Part shown: one piece after another, positions 19,801 to 28,122 of the stretch | Layout: each line of letters begins with the position of its first letter | Position numbering within the stretch: the first letter of the stretch is position 1 | Assembly (NCBI GenBank): GCA_023662825.1 | Contig: JAMPIH010000003.1 | Coordinates: 62,001 to 126,000, forward strand | DNA: 64,000 bases | Reading direction: 5' to 3' | Origin: Bacteroides sp. | Lineage (GTDB): Bacteria > Bacteroidota > Bacteroidia > Bacteroidales > P3 | Position numbers and translations under genes: made by a program | The notes under the pieces: model-generated | Told to the model about the DNA's origin: nothing | Databases searched by the model: none | The model's input: only the letters and a program-made list of their open reading frames with translations

Positions 19801-20020
19801 TGGCGGGGTCGCCGAAAGCCAACAGGCCGAACAGACAGCCTATGAGCTGAAAGGTGGGCGCTCCGGGAGGGTGCCCCACCATAAGTTTGCTGGCGGTGGA
19901 GATATATTCCCCGCAGTCCCACCAACTGCCTGCCCTTTCGGCGGTTCCCACAAAAACGGCTGTGGCCACCGCCCACACCAACCATCCGATCAGGTTGTTC
20001 CAAAACTTGTACGTACGCAT
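16880..20020 (-). CDS. DUF2723 (GT117-type) polytopic membrane protein, copy 1
   Basis: A 1046-residue paralogue of the next gene, with the same WWDCGEYI…KLMVGHPPGAPTFQ opening, FSDSFWFSAVEGEVYAMSSF, NQPSTEPRERDYAVVGSFYA and SDGDNDTYPMWYCQHVEGI. The N-terminal half is polytopic; the end is helical and TPR-like (ALDKGLFFFPDE…ALCGEKEKALDILQRVADT). The start at 20020 (MRTYKFWNN) is chosen over the longer open frame because it aligns with the paralogue and follows a perfect -7 box. It is the first gene of the four-gene leftward operon. The role is probably sugar transfer from a lipid carrier at the outer face of the inner membrane (family-based inference). Confidence 0.88.
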   Translation of the reverse strand: MRTYKFWNNLIGWLVWAVATAVFVGTAERAGSWWDCGEYISTASKLMVGHPPGAPTFQLIGCLFGLLAFGDPARIGFMVNVMSALCSSFTILFLFWSITMLGRKLVYSFSFSVKKQGSRRMEKSAGAPEYSAWQPDLPQRILIFAAGIVGALAYTFSDSFWFSAVEGEVYAMSSFFTAVTFWAILKWEAVADQPHNLRWLVLIAFMIGLAIGVHLLNLLVIPAIVFVVYYKKFKPTRKRFWISLLLSFVLLGLTLWVIIPWTVKLAGYFELFFVNTLHLPFNFGTIFFFVLLIAGLVYGLWYAYKKQRVVLHTAFLCLCFLLIGYSTFLILVIRANANVPLNQGEVKTAISLLSYLNRDQYGSVPLVYGQFYNARLTAVESANPQYVRDDSTGRYEQAGYSSQKLTYDAEHCGLLPRIHSNMESGGRPCVTYNKIWSGHSGDKRPTLGQNLRFLWKYQMGWMYGRYFMWNFVGRQNDIMGRGFNPDGSVDVLHGNWISGIKFIDEMRLGPQDDLPRHLAENPARNTFFFLPLLLGLIGLYFQYRYAPKDTFVVFLLFFMTGLAIILYLNQPSTEPRERDYAVVGSFYAFAIWIGLGVAGIGQACRRFLADKGKLLQGAAYAAIGVVCLFAVPVLMGQQGWDDHDRSHRTSARDFGRNMMLSCPPNAVLVSDGDNDTYPMWYCQHVEGIRPDVRLVNSILANSSWLIQPLYRKVYESGPFRFTLDAKNYGGGKNEGVYIENKIPQAVELQQLLGFVNSDNPSTKLMDQSGERISYLPSSSVKMTIDKDRMRRGAAFTEEEINRMPEQLSWKLNGRNINKSQLVMLDIIANNLEDRPICFVSPYGHQDYLPALAQSQMEGMIYRFVPFRNDNRTALDSRTNGMNTGKTYDLLVNQFDWGEINTGKSKLDPETRSWTEQARHQYATLAMALIAERKTDSAVKALDKGLFFFPDEVFAYNRNILIYAQAYALCGEKEKALDILQRVADTYGHNLRYYLNFPAKYRRSLQSEVQESIDVLGSVKYLADAYGIGNVGDQVEEVFKVYNIQAN

Positions 20021-20046
20021 ATCTCGCGGCAATTTTCGAAAAGGAG

Positions 20047-20054
20047 CAAAGTTA
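20047..20054 (-). promoter_or_regulatory. -7 box for the DUF2723 operon
   Basis: The minus strand reads TAACTTTG, a perfect TAnnTTTG, 26 bases upstream of the start at 20020. Confidence 0.55.
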
Positions 20055-20067
20055 ACCATTTTCTTCT

Positions 20068-20075
20068 TATATTCG
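20068..20075 (+). promoter_or_regulatory. Candidate -7 box for sufS
   Basis: TATATTCG, one mismatch to TAnnTTTG, 53 bases before the SufS ATG and about 14 bases from the divergent box on the other strand. Confidence 0.3.
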
Positions 20076-20128
20076 CAGCCGCTCAATCGGCGCACCCGAA
20101 CGGGAAGCCCGGTTCAGACCCTAAAGAA

Positions 20129-21343
20129 ATGGACGTACCAAGCATACGGAAAGAATTTCCCTTGTTGGAGCAGAAAATCAACGGCAGCCCGCTGGTTTAC
20201 CTGGACAACGCCGCCACCACGCAGAAACCGCGCGTGGTAACGGATGCCCTGCTGCACTATTACCACACCCTCAACAGCAATATCCACCGGGGTGTCCATC
20301 ACCTGAGCCAAAAAGCCACCGACGCCTTCGAGGAAAGCCGCGAATGCGTGCGCCGTTTCATGAACGCCGCCCGTCACGAGGAAATCATCTTCACCAAGGG
20401 AACCACCGAGGCCATCAACCTGGTGGCGAACGGATTTGCACGCGCCTTGCTGAAAGAAGGCGACCGGGTGCTGGTAACGGTGGCCGACCACCACTCCGAT
20501 TTCGTGCCCTGGCAGCAGGCCTGCCTGCAGAACGGGGCGGTATTCGACATCATGCCGGTGCAGGAAGACGGCACCTTGGATTTGAACCTCTTCGAACAGA
20601 AACTGGCCTTGAAACCCAAACTCGTGGCCTTTCCGCATATCTCGAACGTGCTCGGTCTGGAAAATCCGGTTAAACGGATGTGCGCGATGGCGCACGCCCA
20701 GGGTACGGCCGTGCTCGTGGACGGGGCGCAGGGTATCGCGCATTGTCCGGTGGATGTAATTGACTTGGACTGCGATTTTTACTGCTGGTCGGCGCACAAG
20801 ATGTACGGTTCCACCGGCATCGGCGTGCTGTACGGCAAGACTGAATGGCTGGAAAAGCTGCCGCCCTACCAGTTCGGCGGGGAAATGATCGAGGAAGTGG
20901 ATTTCCAACAGACCTCCTTCGCCGCCCTGCCCTTTAAGTTCGAGGCCGGAACGCCTCCCATCGCCGAAGCCATCACGCTTAAGAACGCGATAGAGTTCGT
21001 GCAGGGAATAGGTTTCGATGCCTTACGCAAACACGAAACCAGACTGACCCGCCTGGCCATCGACGGCCTGCACCATATCGAGGGCGTACGGATCTACGGC
21101 AAGGACGAAGGCCACTCGGGCGTGGTTTCGTTCAACATAGACGGGGCGTACCACTACGATGCCGGCGTTATCCTCGACCAGTTGGGCGTTGCCGTGAGAA
21201 CCGGCCACCACTGCGCCCAGCCGCTGATGAAGCACTTGGGCATCCCGGGCTGCATCCGCGCCAGCTTCGCCGTATACAACACCGAAGAAGAAGTGGAGAA
21301 ACTGCTCTCCGGCGTAAGGAAAGCCGCCGAGATGCTCATCTGA
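20129..21343 (+). CDS. sufS: SufS-type cysteine desulfurase
   Basis: A 404-residue PLP-dependent group II cysteine desulfurase that removes sulfur from L-cysteine for Fe-S assembly. Signatures: YLDNAATTQKP at the N-terminus; PLP lysine in CWSAHKMYG (K224); catalytic Cys in RTGHHCAQPLM (C362); HISNVLGLENPVK; and FEAGTPPIAEA. The start at 20129 opens the canonical MDV-IRKEFPLL N-terminus; the longer open frame overlaps the divergent operon and is not used. The expected partners sufB, sufC, sufD and sufE are absent on both sides, so the gene stands alone here. The T9SS protease gene follows after 35 bases on the same strand. Confidence 0.93.
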   Translation: MDVPSIRKEFPLLEQKINGSPLVYLDNAATTQKPRVVTDALLHYYHTLNSNIHRGVHHLSQKATDAFEESRECVRRFMNAARHEEIIFTKGTTEAINLVANGFARALLKEGDRVLVTVADHHSDFVPWQQACLQNGAVFDIMPVQEDGTLDLNLFEQKLALKPKLVAFPHISNVLGLENPVKRMCAMAHAQGTAVLVDGAQGIAHCPVDVIDLDCDFYCWSAHKMYGSTGIGVLYGKTEWLEKLPPYQFGGEMIEEVDFQQTSFAALPFKFEAGTPPIAEAITLKNAIEFVQGIGFDALRKHETRLTRLAIDGLHHIEGVRIYGKDEGHSGVVSFNIDGAYHYDAGVILDQLGVAVRTGHHCAQPLMKHLGIPGCIRASFAVYNTEEEVEKLLSGVRKAAEMLI

Positions 21344-21378
21344 TAATTGATTGTAAAACATTTAACACGCATAGACCC

Positions 21379-23562
21379 ATGAATTTTTTAAAAAGAATCG
21401 TAATCTCGGCTTTGGGATTCAGTCTCCTTTCGACCCTTTCCTTTTCTCAGGATTACATGGACAATGCACTGTACGTAAAGTTTAAGGAAACTTCCTCCGT
21501 AAGTGCCAAGAAGTTTCAACGGGACGTTGTACCCATTGAATACCTGCAACTGAAAATGTCGAACAAAAAGATGGTCAATAACGGCTTTCACCGCGAAGCT
21601 CGTTCCATGAGCCTGTTCGACAACGCTTTTCTGGACCGTACGTTTCAAATTCAGTTCGACAGCACGGTAAACATTAACAAAATTATCCGTCTGCTGGAAA
21701 GCGACCCGAATGTGGAATTGGTGGAACGTGTACCCGTTTTCAAACTCTTTTCCGTGGATCCCGCAAAAAGTGAAGCCCCCAATGACCCTTATTGGTCGCC
21801 TGTTGACGGAAAAGAAATGCTTTGGTATCTGAAAATGATCAATGCCGAAGGTGCATGGGCTTTGCAACAAGGGGATTCCAATATCAAAGTTGCTGTGGTG
21901 GACGGTGCCGTTTGGGGAGAGCACCCCGACTTGGAAATTCCCCTCAAGTATCAACATGATGCTACCGGAGAATCAAGGGACGGAAGTTCCGCCCCGACAT
22001 ACAAAGGAAACCAAAACGACATCTGCTCCACACTCTATGCTCCTGAAGGCAGTCCTGATGACCCTTGTCCTGTTTACTCATGGTCGCATGGAACACATTG
22101 CGCAGGAATAGTGGGGGCTAAAAATAACAATGGTGTCGGCATTTCTTCTTTGGCATCAGGCGTCACCTTACTGGGGATAAAAGCTACGAAAGTCTACGCG
22201 CCCGGAAGTGTGTCGGCCGGATATGAAGGAATCCGATGGGCTGCTCAAAATGGAGCCAAGGTAATTAGTTGTTCGTGGGGGGGGAGTACAGGCGGTAGCG
22301 ATGTGGGCAATGCCCTTTTAAGAACCTGTTACAATACAGGAATAACTATTGTTGCGGCTGCCGGTAACGATGCCAGCCAAGATAAGGGCGAACCCGCCAG
22401 TTCAATGTATGTAATTACCGTAGGCTCCGTAGATGAGAACAGACAAAAATCATCGTTTTCCAATTATGGAAACTGGGTTGACATTTTGGCTCCCGGAGGA
22501 TCGGCCTCAAGACAAAACGGCAATGTCGGAATCGTCAGCACCACTTACTGTCAATCTCAAAGCCTACGCTTATACAAAAACATCAGTGAATTCAATGACA
22601 AATATTACGACGAAATGTCGGGTACGTCTATGGCCACGCCTTTGGTTTCCTCTTTATGCGCATTGATGCTCTCGAAAGACTCGACCCTTACGCCGGGACA
22701 AATCAGATATATACTGCAAAACACCTCCAAATCCAATGCAGCCACGAATGCCGTGTTCACTCCCTTGGCCGGTATCATCGATGCCGAAGCCGCCATAAAG
22801 GCTGTTTCGGAAACCGTATTTGATGCTCCCGTTGAAAATCTGACCGTGGCTTCGACTGTAGCCGACACCATTTGGTTAAAGTGGGATGCTCCCAGCAATC
22901 CGACCCACCGGATTTTAGGTTACGACGTATTTTGCAACGGTGTTCTTATCGACTCCTGCACTCCCGAAACATCCACCAAATACTATTCCACGCCTGGAGG
23001 ACAAAATGTTTATCTGGTAGGTGTCGTATATGAAGACAATGTTGTGTCAATACGCAGGGAAGTCCGGAGGATCGGTCCCGAAATGTTTAAGATCAACGTT
23101 ATGGCAAGTCCCCATGTGGGCGGAACCGTAACCGGTGACGGCACTTATGCGGAAGGATCCATAGTTACCCTTTCAGCAATTCCCAATGATGGATATGTGT
23201 TTTTGGAATGGGGCCGTCTAGGGTCAGATGAAGTCTTTGGGACACGACCCACCATCACACGCCGTGTTAAAGAGCAAGTCACCTATGTGGCCAGGTTCAA
23301 AAAAGGCGTGGACAACGAACAGGAAAGCGAACAGACGTTCAGCCTTACACCCAACCCTGCCCGCGACAACGTCAAGATCGGCAGCCCCGCCCTTATCGAA
23401 CGCATTACGGTGGTTGACCTGCAGGGCCGCACGCTCAGGCAGATCGACAAGGTGAACGCCATGGAATACACGCTCGATGTACAGAGCCTCGAAAACGGCA
23501 CCTACATCGTGATGTTGAAGACCCAGAACGGAACCTTGCAGCAGAAATTCGTCAAGCTTTAA
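21379..23562 (+). CDS. Subtilisin-like (S8) protease with T9SS sorting domain
   Basis: A 727-residue secreted protease. Signal peptide about 1-24 (ending STLSFSQ). An N-terminal propeptide-like region (about 25-130) precedes the S8 catalytic domain. The triad is Asp175 (VAVVDGAVWG), His237 (SHGTHCAGIVG) and Ser417 (GTSMATPLVS); the oxyanion region AAAGNDASQ is near 330. A FN3-like module (about 480-565) and one InlB-type Gly-rich β-repeat (about 575-645, containing TYVARFKKG) follow. A T9SS type A sorting domain closes the protein: LTPNPARDNVKIG…LENGTYIVMLKTQNG, ending KFVKL. It is expected at the cell surface or secreted. Its 3' end overlaps the convergent DnaQ-type gene by 11 bases. Confidence 0.93.
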   Translation: MNFLKRIVISALGFSLLSTLSFSQDYMDNALYVKFKETSSVSAKKFQRDVVPIEYLQLKMSNKKMVNNGFHREARSMSLFDNAFLDRTFQIQFDSTVNINKIIRLLESDPNVELVERVPVFKLFSVDPAKSEAPNDPYWSPVDGKEMLWYLKMINAEGAWALQQGDSNIKVAVVDGAVWGEHPDLEIPLKYQHDATGESRDGSSAPTYKGNQNDICSTLYAPEGSPDDPCPVYSWSHGTHCAGIVGAKNNNGVGISSLASGVTLLGIKATKVYAPGSVSAGYEGIRWAAQNGAKVISCSWGGSTGGSDVGNALLRTCYNTGITIVAAAGNDASQDKGEPASSMYVITVGSVDENRQKSSFSNYGNWVDILAPGGSASRQNGNVGIVSTTYCQSQSLRLYKNISEFNDKYYDEMSGTSMATPLVSSLCALMLSKDSTLTPGQIRYILQNTSKSNAATNAVFTPLAGIIDAEAAIKAVSETVFDAPVENLTVASTVADTIWLKWDAPSNPTHRILGYDVFCNGVLIDSCTPETSTKYYSTPGGQNVYLVGVVYEDNVVSIRREVRRIGPEMFKINVMASPHVGGTVTGDGTYAEGSIVTLSAIPNDGYVFLEWGRLGSDEVFGTRPTITRRVKEQVTYVARFKKGVDNEQESEQTFSLTPNPARDNVKIGSPALIERITVVDLQGRTLRQIDKVNAMEYTLDVQSLENGTYIVMLKTQNGTLQQKFVKL

Positions 23563-24373
23563 TAGACCGGAGCCTTATTTCGGTGAGTACCTTTTTGGTA
23601 TAGAGGGGGAAGTCGGCCTTTTGAACCCAATCGTAATACGAAGGTTCATCACGGAAGACTTCCTCCACTTTTTTTCCCTTGTGCTTGCCGAAGCCGAACA
23701 CTTCCTTTCCGTCTTTGTCGTATTGGATGAAGCCCGCCAGATCGGCGCTCCTGTGCTGCGTGGAGAAGTCGGCCAAGGCCGCCACGTTGTTCTGCACGGG
23801 ACAGGAAGTCGAGCCGTTCTTATCGGTAAATTCCACATGCTCGTAGCGCTGCACCTGCGCCTTGAGCACCTCGAAGGTGGCGCGAGTATCGGCGATGGCC
23901 GCGTGGGCGTCTGTTAAATCGCGGTTCAGGTAATGCCTTACGGCCGCCGAGAGCGTGCGCGGTTCCATCTTGTGGTAGATGTTCTGCACGTCGATGCAGC
24001 GGCGGTTCTTCATGTCGAAATCAACCCCTACCCGCAAGAATTCCTCCACCAACACGGGAATGTCGAACTTATTGGAATTGAAGCCCGCCAGGTCGCTGTT
24101 GCCGATAAACTGCGCGAGTCTGGGTGCCAGGGCCTTGAAGGTGGGTTCCAGCGCCACATCGGCATCGTAGATATGGTGTACGGCCGAGGATTCGGGCGGA
24201 ATGGGCATCTCGGGATTCACGCGCTGCACCAGTTCTTCGGTATGGCCGTCGGGAAAGACCTTGATGATGCCAATTTCTATGATGCGGTCGAGCCCGATAT
24301 GCAGGCCGGTGGTTTCCAAATCGAACACGCACAGGGGTTTGTTAAGGTTCAGTTTAAATTCGGTGGTTTCCAT
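23552..24373 (-). CDS. DnaQ-type 3'-5' exonuclease with C-terminal DUF3820-like domain
   Basis: A 273-residue DEDD exonuclease. ExoI motif FDLETTG (D18, E20), ExoII near FNSNKFDIP, and ExoIII HAAIADTRAT define the RNase T/DnaQ fold, which acts on 3' ends of DNA or RNA. The C-terminal 60 residues (VFGFGKHKGKKVEEV…YYDWVQKADFP) match the small DUF3820/QSregVF_b domain often fused to such nucleases. It is too short and lacks polymerase partners to be called the Pol III ε subunit with certainty. It lies 16 bases after the dihydrouridine synthase gene and is likely co-transcribed. Confidence 0.88.
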   Translation of the reverse strand: METTEFKLNLNKPLCVFDLETTGLHIGLDRIIEIGIIKVFPDGHTEELVQRVNPEMPIPPESSAVHHIYDADVALEPTFKALAPRLAQFIGNSDLAGFNSNKFDIPVLVEEFLRVGVDFDMKNRRCIDVQNIYHKMEPRTLSAAVRHYLNRDLTDAHAAIADTRATFEVLKAQVQRYEHVEFTDKNGSTSCPVQNNVAALADFSTQHRSADLAGFIQYDKDGKEVFGFGKHKGKKVEEVFRDEPSYYDWVQKADFPLYTKKVLTEIRLRSIKA

Positions 24374-24389
24374 GATTGCTTATCTCCTT

Positions 24390-25349
24390 TTAAAAATCTT
24401 TATCGAACAGTTTCTTGCAGGCCTGCCTGTACTGCGCCAGGCTTTCGGTGCGTTTTACGGTTTCGAAGCCTTCCTGCGGCACGAATGCACCCGAAAAACG
24501 GCTCCAGAACATCTTTTGCCGTTGCAGCACCGTGCTTTCGGGATAATCCGACTCCGTGTAATGGCGCAACAGGGCGGCCACGAAACCGGCGAACAGACTT
24601 CGCTGGCTTTCTTCGGAAAACCTTTCCCCGCACAGACGGCAGGGCAAGAACGGGTCGGCGATCACGCCACGCCCTATCATGACGCGGTTTATGCCGGGAA
24701 AGCACCGCGCAAAGGCTTCCGCACTTGCCACACTGTCGATGTCGCCGCTGTGCACCAAGGGATGTCTGCAAAGGGCGCGGGCTTCCTCCAAGGCATCCCA
24801 ATCCACCTGACCGCCGTACAGTTGCGTGCCGATACGCGGATGCACCGCCACATAGCGCAGGGGGTAACGGTTCAAAACCTCCATTACCGGATATAGTTCC
24901 TCTTTCTTGGAATAGCCCAGGCGGATCTTTACCGAAATGCCCAGGCTGGTGGAAGCGAGAGCCTTTTCCAAAAAGGCGTCTATCATCTGCGGATACGGCA
25001 GCAGGCCGCTGCCGCGCCTTTTATGCGCGACCCGTTTCATGGGGCATCCCAAGTTCCAGTTTACCGAAATATAGCCCATATCCTCCAGGGCCTTGGCCAT
25101 GGGCGGAAAGAACTCCGTTTCGTTGCCCAGAATCTGCGGCTCGATTTCCATGCGGTTGTGCTGCGGCCACAGATCCGCCAGGTGCGAGGGCTTTACGGCC
25201 TCGCCGCGCACCAAGGTCACGAAAGGACTTACCGCCCGGTGCATGCGCGAATAAGCGCCGAACACTTCCATCCATGCGTTGCGGTAGCAACGGTCGGTAA
25301 TCCCGTCCATGGGCGCCAAAATCCATGTGATGTGCGAAAGCGGATCCAT
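24390..25349 (-). CDS. tRNA-dihydrouridine synthase
   Basis: A 319-residue FMN-dependent Dus-family TIM barrel. Signatures: LAPMDGITDRCYR at the N-terminus, the catalytic-cysteine motif NWNLGCPMKRVAHKRRGSG (C102), HPRIGTQLYGG, HSGDIDS and RVMIGRGVIADP for FMN/phosphate binding. The family reduces specific uridines in the tRNA D-loop. Which position is modified cannot be told from sequence; the sequence is closer to the DusC-like branch than to DusB by eye. The gene is first in a two-gene unit with the DnaQ-type exonuclease and divergent from dnaK. Confidence 0.9.
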   Translation of the reverse strand: MDPLSHITWILAPMDGITDRCYRNAWMEVFGAYSRMHRAVSPFVTLVRGEAVKPSHLADLWPQHNRMEIEPQILGNETEFFPPMAKALEDMGYISVNWNLGCPMKRVAHKRRGSGLLPYPQMIDAFLEKALASTSLGISVKIRLGYSKKEELYPVMEVLNRYPLRYVAVHPRIGTQLYGGQVDWDALEEARALCRHPLVHSGDIDSVASAEAFARCFPGINRVMIGRGVIADPFLPCRLCGERFSEESQRSLFAGFVAALLRHYTESDYPESTVLQRQKMFWSRFSGAFVPQEGFETVKRTESLAQYRQACKKLFDKDF

Positions 25350-25466
25350 TGGGCGAAATTACACTATCCGCCGCAATTTACGGCATTCTTTTTGTCATAT
25401 TTTGCCGTTCTGTCGTAGCGGATGCGGCCAAAACCTGCCATATTGACACGCCAAACCGAATGGCAC

Positions 25467-25474
25467 GCACTTTG
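25467..25474 (+). promoter_or_regulatory. dnaK: Possible -7 region of dnaK
   Basis: GCACTTTG retains only the TTTG half of TAnnTTTG, but a TTG at 25444-25446 lies 20 bases upstream, the correct spacing. No CIRCE repeat was seen in the 187-base gap. Confidence 0.25.
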
Positions 25475-25536
25475 CCGTAACAGGCATCGCGCTTTTGAAA
25501 AACAAAAGCCGTCTAACACAGAAAAAATTTAGAATC

Positions 25537-27474
25537 ATGGGAAAGATAATCGGTATCGACCTGGGAACGACCAACTCCTGCGTAGCTGTTATGGAAGGCA
25601 GCGAAGCCGTTGTTATACCCAACAGCGAAGGTCATAGGACAACTCCTTCCATCGTTGCCTTTGTAGATAACGGCGAACGCAAGGTGGGCGACCCCGCCAA
25701 GCGCCAGGCCGTTACCAATCCGCAGGGCACCGTTTACTCCATCAAGCGTTTTATGGGCGAAACCTTCGACCAGGTGAGCAACGAAGTGGGCCGCGTGCCC
25801 TATAAGGTGGAAAAAGGCGACAACAACACGCCGCGCGTAAAGATCGGCGACCGCGCCTACACGCCTCAGGAAATCTCGGCCATCGTGCTTCAGAAAATGA
25901 AGAAGACCGCCGAAGACTACCTCGGCACCACGGTTACCGAAGCGGTGATCACCGTGCCCGCCTACTTCAGCGACTCGCAACGTCAGGCCACCAAGGAAGC
26001 CGGTGAAATCGCCGGTTTGACCGTAAAGCGTATCATCAACGAACCTACGGCCGCGGCCTTGGCCTACGGTCTGGACAAATCGCAAAGCGACAAGAAAATC
26101 GCCGTGTTCGACCTCGGCGGCGGTACCTTCGATATCTCGGTGCTGGAACTGGGCGACGGCGTGTTCGAAGTTAAATCGACCAACGGGGACACCCACCTTG
26201 GCGGGGACGACTTCGACCAACGCATCATCGAATGGCTGGCCGATGAATTCCAGAAGGAAGAAAACACCGACCTGCGCAAAGACCCGATGGCGCTGCAACG
26301 TCTGAAAGAAGCCGCCGAAAAGGCCAAGATCGAACTTTCGAGCTCCACCACGGCCGAAATCAACCTGCCGTACATCACGGCCATCGACGGCACGCCCAAG
26401 CACCTGGTGAAACAGCTTACCCGCGCCAAGTTCGAACAGATCTGCGACGACCTGATCCAGCGCACCATCGAGCCTTGCAAGAAGGCGATGGCGGATGCCG
26501 GCCTGCAGCCCTCGCAAATCGACGAGGTGATTCTCGTGGGCGGTTCCACCCGTATCCCCAAGGTACAGGAAATGGTGCAGAACTACTTCGGCAAGGTGCC
26601 TTCCAAGGGCGTGAACCCCGACGAAGTGGTGGCCATGGGCGCCGCGATTCAGGGCGGTGTGCTCACGGGCGAAGTGAAAGACGTGCTGCTGCTCGACGTA
26701 ACCCCGCTTTCGCTGGGTATCGAAACCCTGGGCGGCGTGTTCACCAAATTGATTGAGTCGAACACCACGATTCCCACCCGCAAGAGCGAAGTGTTCAGCA
26801 CGGCCGCCGACAACCAGCCTTCGGTGGAAATCCATATCCTGCAAGGGGAACGCCCCATGGCGAACCAGAACAAGAGCATCGGCCGCTTCCACTTGGACGG
26901 CATTCCGGCTGCTCCGCGCGGTGTGCCCCAAATCGAGGTTACGTTCGATATCGACGCCAACGGTATCCTCAACGTTTCGGCCAAAGACAAGGGCACGGGC
27001 AAGATGCAGCAGATCCGCATCGAGGCTTCTTCGGGATTGAGCGAAGACGAAATCAAGAAGATGAAGGCCGAGGCGGAAGCCAACCGCGATGCCGACATGA
27101 AGGCCAAGGAACAGGCCGACAAGGTGAACGGCGCGGATGCCATGGTGTTCCAGACCGAAAAGCAGCTTAAGGAATACGGCGACAAGATTCCTGCCGAAAA
27201 ACGCTCGGCCATCGAAGCGGCCTTGAAAGACACCAAAGCCGCCCTCGAAAGCAAGGATCTGGCGCAGATCGACGCGGCCACGGCCAAGTTGAACGAAGCC
27301 TGGCAGGCTGCCTCGCAAGAGATGTACCAAGCCCAGCAACAGGCCGCCGGCGCACAAGGTGCGCAAGGTGCCGCGGGCTTCGACCCGAACGCCGGTGCCA
27401 ACCCCGGTGCGGGTGCGCAGGACGCTCCCAACAACGGCGGTGTAACCGACGTTCCTTTCGAGGAAGTGAAGTAA
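25537..27474 (+). CDS. dnaK: Chaperone protein DnaK (Hsp70)
   Basis: A 645-residue Hsp70, full length. The ATPase domain has [13 protein letters not shown] at the start, [13 protein letters not shown] (phosphate 2) and [11 protein letters not shown] (adenosine). The linker [19 protein letters not shown] leads to the substrate-binding domain and helical lid. The tail is Gln/Ala/Gly-rich and ends in the acidic DVPFEEVK, as usual. The start at 25537 opens the canonical [10 protein letters not shown]; the upstream 14 codons are leader. Neither dnaJ nor grpE is adjacent. A strong terminator follows. Confidence 0.98.
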   Translation: MGKIIGIDLGTTNSCVAVMEGSEAVVIPNSEGHRTTPSIVAFVDNGERKVGDPAKRQAVTNPQGTVYSIKRFMGETFDQVSNEVGRVPYKVEKGDNNTPRVKIGDRAYTPQEISAIVLQKMKKTAEDYLGTTVTEAVITVPAYFSDSQRQATKEAGEIAGLTVKRIINEPTAAALAYGLDKSQSDKKIAVFDLGGGTFDISVLELGDGVFEVKSTNGDTHLGGDDFDQRIIEWLADEFQKEENTDLRKDPMALQRLKEAAEKAKIELSSSTTAEINLPYITAIDGTPKHLVKQLTRAKFEQICDDLIQRTIEPCKKAMADAGLQPSQIDEVILVGGSTRIPKVQEMVQNYFGKVPSKGVNPDEVVAMGAAIQGGVLTGEVKDVLLLDVTPLSLGIETLGGVFTKLIESNTTIPTRKSEVFSTAADNQPSVEIHILQGERPMANQNKSIGRFHLDGIPAAPRGVPQIEVTFDIDANGILNVSAKDKGTGKMQQIRIEASSGLSEDEIKKMKAEAEANRDADMKAKEQADKVNGADAMVFQTEKQLKEYGDKIPAEKRSAIEAALKDTKAALESKDLAQIDAATAKLNEAWQAASQEMYQAQQQAAGAQGAQGAAGFDPNAGANPGAGAQDAPNNGGVTDVPFEEVK

Positions 27475-27504
27475 TTGAAAAACTGATTTAGCGATTGTGT
27501 GGAG

Positions 27505-27534
27505 CTGGGCGGCGTATGCCGCCCAGTTTTTTTT
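27505..27534 (+). terminator. Intrinsic terminator of dnaK
   Basis: A perfect 9-bp stem (27505-27513 with 27518-27526), 4-base loop, followed by eight T residues. Confidence 0.9.
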
Positions 27535-27553
27535 GTTTACAATTATTTTGCTA

Positions 27554-27561
27554 TATCTTTG
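27554..27561 (+). promoter_or_regulatory. Promoter of the toxin-antitoxin pair
   Basis: TATCTTTG is a perfect TAnnTTTG. The TTTG at 27532-27535, inside the T tract of the dnaK terminator, is 18 bases upstream and can serve as -33. The ATG follows 20 bases after the box, so the leader is very short. Confidence 0.7.
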
Positions 27562-27580
27562 CAAACAAACCGATATCACA

Positions 27581-27838
27581 ATGGAAGCAACCGTGCAAAA
27601 GAAAGCGACCATGTTCCGGCTCGATGCGGATTTAATCGTCCGTTTAAAGGAATTGGCCAAACAGGAACACCGCAGCCTGAATAATTTTGTGGAATGCGTT
27701 CTTCTCGATGCGGCATATAACGAGCCTAACGAAGTTACCAAAGCGGCTCTTGAAGAAGCACGAAGCGGGAAGTTGCGTAATACGACACCCGTTGATACGT
27801 CTTCTATCGAGGCAATGTTCAAATCGGCCGGATTATGA
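27581..27838 (+). CDS. RHH-type antitoxin of the YafQ pair
   Basis: An 85-residue protein. The N-terminal 45 residues (TMFRLDADLIVRLKELAKQE, then SLNNFVECVL) fit a ribbon-helix-helix DNA-binding domain; the disordered tail is the probable toxin-wrapping segment. It begins at 27581, just after a perfect promoter box; the longer frame overlaps the dnaK terminator and is not used. Its stop overlaps the toxin start (ATGA, 27835-27838). It should neutralise the toxin and repress the pair. Confidence 0.88.
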   Translation: MEATVQKKATMFRLDADLIVRLKELAKQEHRSLNNFVECVLLDAAYNEPNEVTKAALEEARSGKLRNTTPVDTSSIEAMFKSAGL

Positions 27839-28122
27839 AAACCTTAGTCCAGTCAACTCAGTACAAAAAGGACTTAAAACGGATACGCAACAATAACAGG
27901 AAAGCGGCTGCCCTTCTTTCAATTCTTCAACTATTGGAAAACGAGGAGCCGATTCCCGAAGTCTATAAACCCCATATGCTTACCGGCGATTATACCGGTT
28001 GTATGGAATGCCACATTGAAAGCGATTTTCTGCTGATCTGGGTCGACCCCGACACAGACGAAATCGATTTGTTGCGCCTTGGATCACATTCCGAATTGTT
28101 TGGAAAAGGCGCTAAAAAGTAG
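27835..28122 (+). CDS. YafQ-family mRNA interferase toxin
   Basis: A 95-residue RelE-superfamily toxin. Residues matching the YafQ active site are H47, H60, D64, H85 and F89, in PHMLTGDYTGCMECHIESD and RLGSHSELFG; H47/H60/D64 keep the same spacing as H50/H63/D67 of E. coli YafQ. It is expected to cut mRNA in the ribosomal A site. Overlap by 4 bases with the antitoxin indicates translational coupling. All key residues seem intact, so the toxin is probably active. Confidence 0.9.
   Translation: MKTLVQSTQYKKDLKRIRNNNRKAAALLSILQLLENEEPIPEVYKPHMLTGDYTGCMECHIESDFLLIWVDPDTDEIDLLRLGSHSELFGKGAKK

Noticed and set aside
23552-24373. DNA polymerase III epsilon subunit (dnaQ)
   Set aside because: The exonuclease motifs fit, but the C-terminal DUF3820-like domain and gene context do not point to the replicative subunit; named only as DnaQ-type.
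25350-25536. CIRCE or other heat-shock operator before dnaK
   Set aside because: No TTAGCACTC-type inverted repeat was found in the region.
25513-27822. 769-codon open frame opposite dnaK and the antitoxin
   Set aside because: Shadow of dnaK; it would cross a strong terminator and a second gene.
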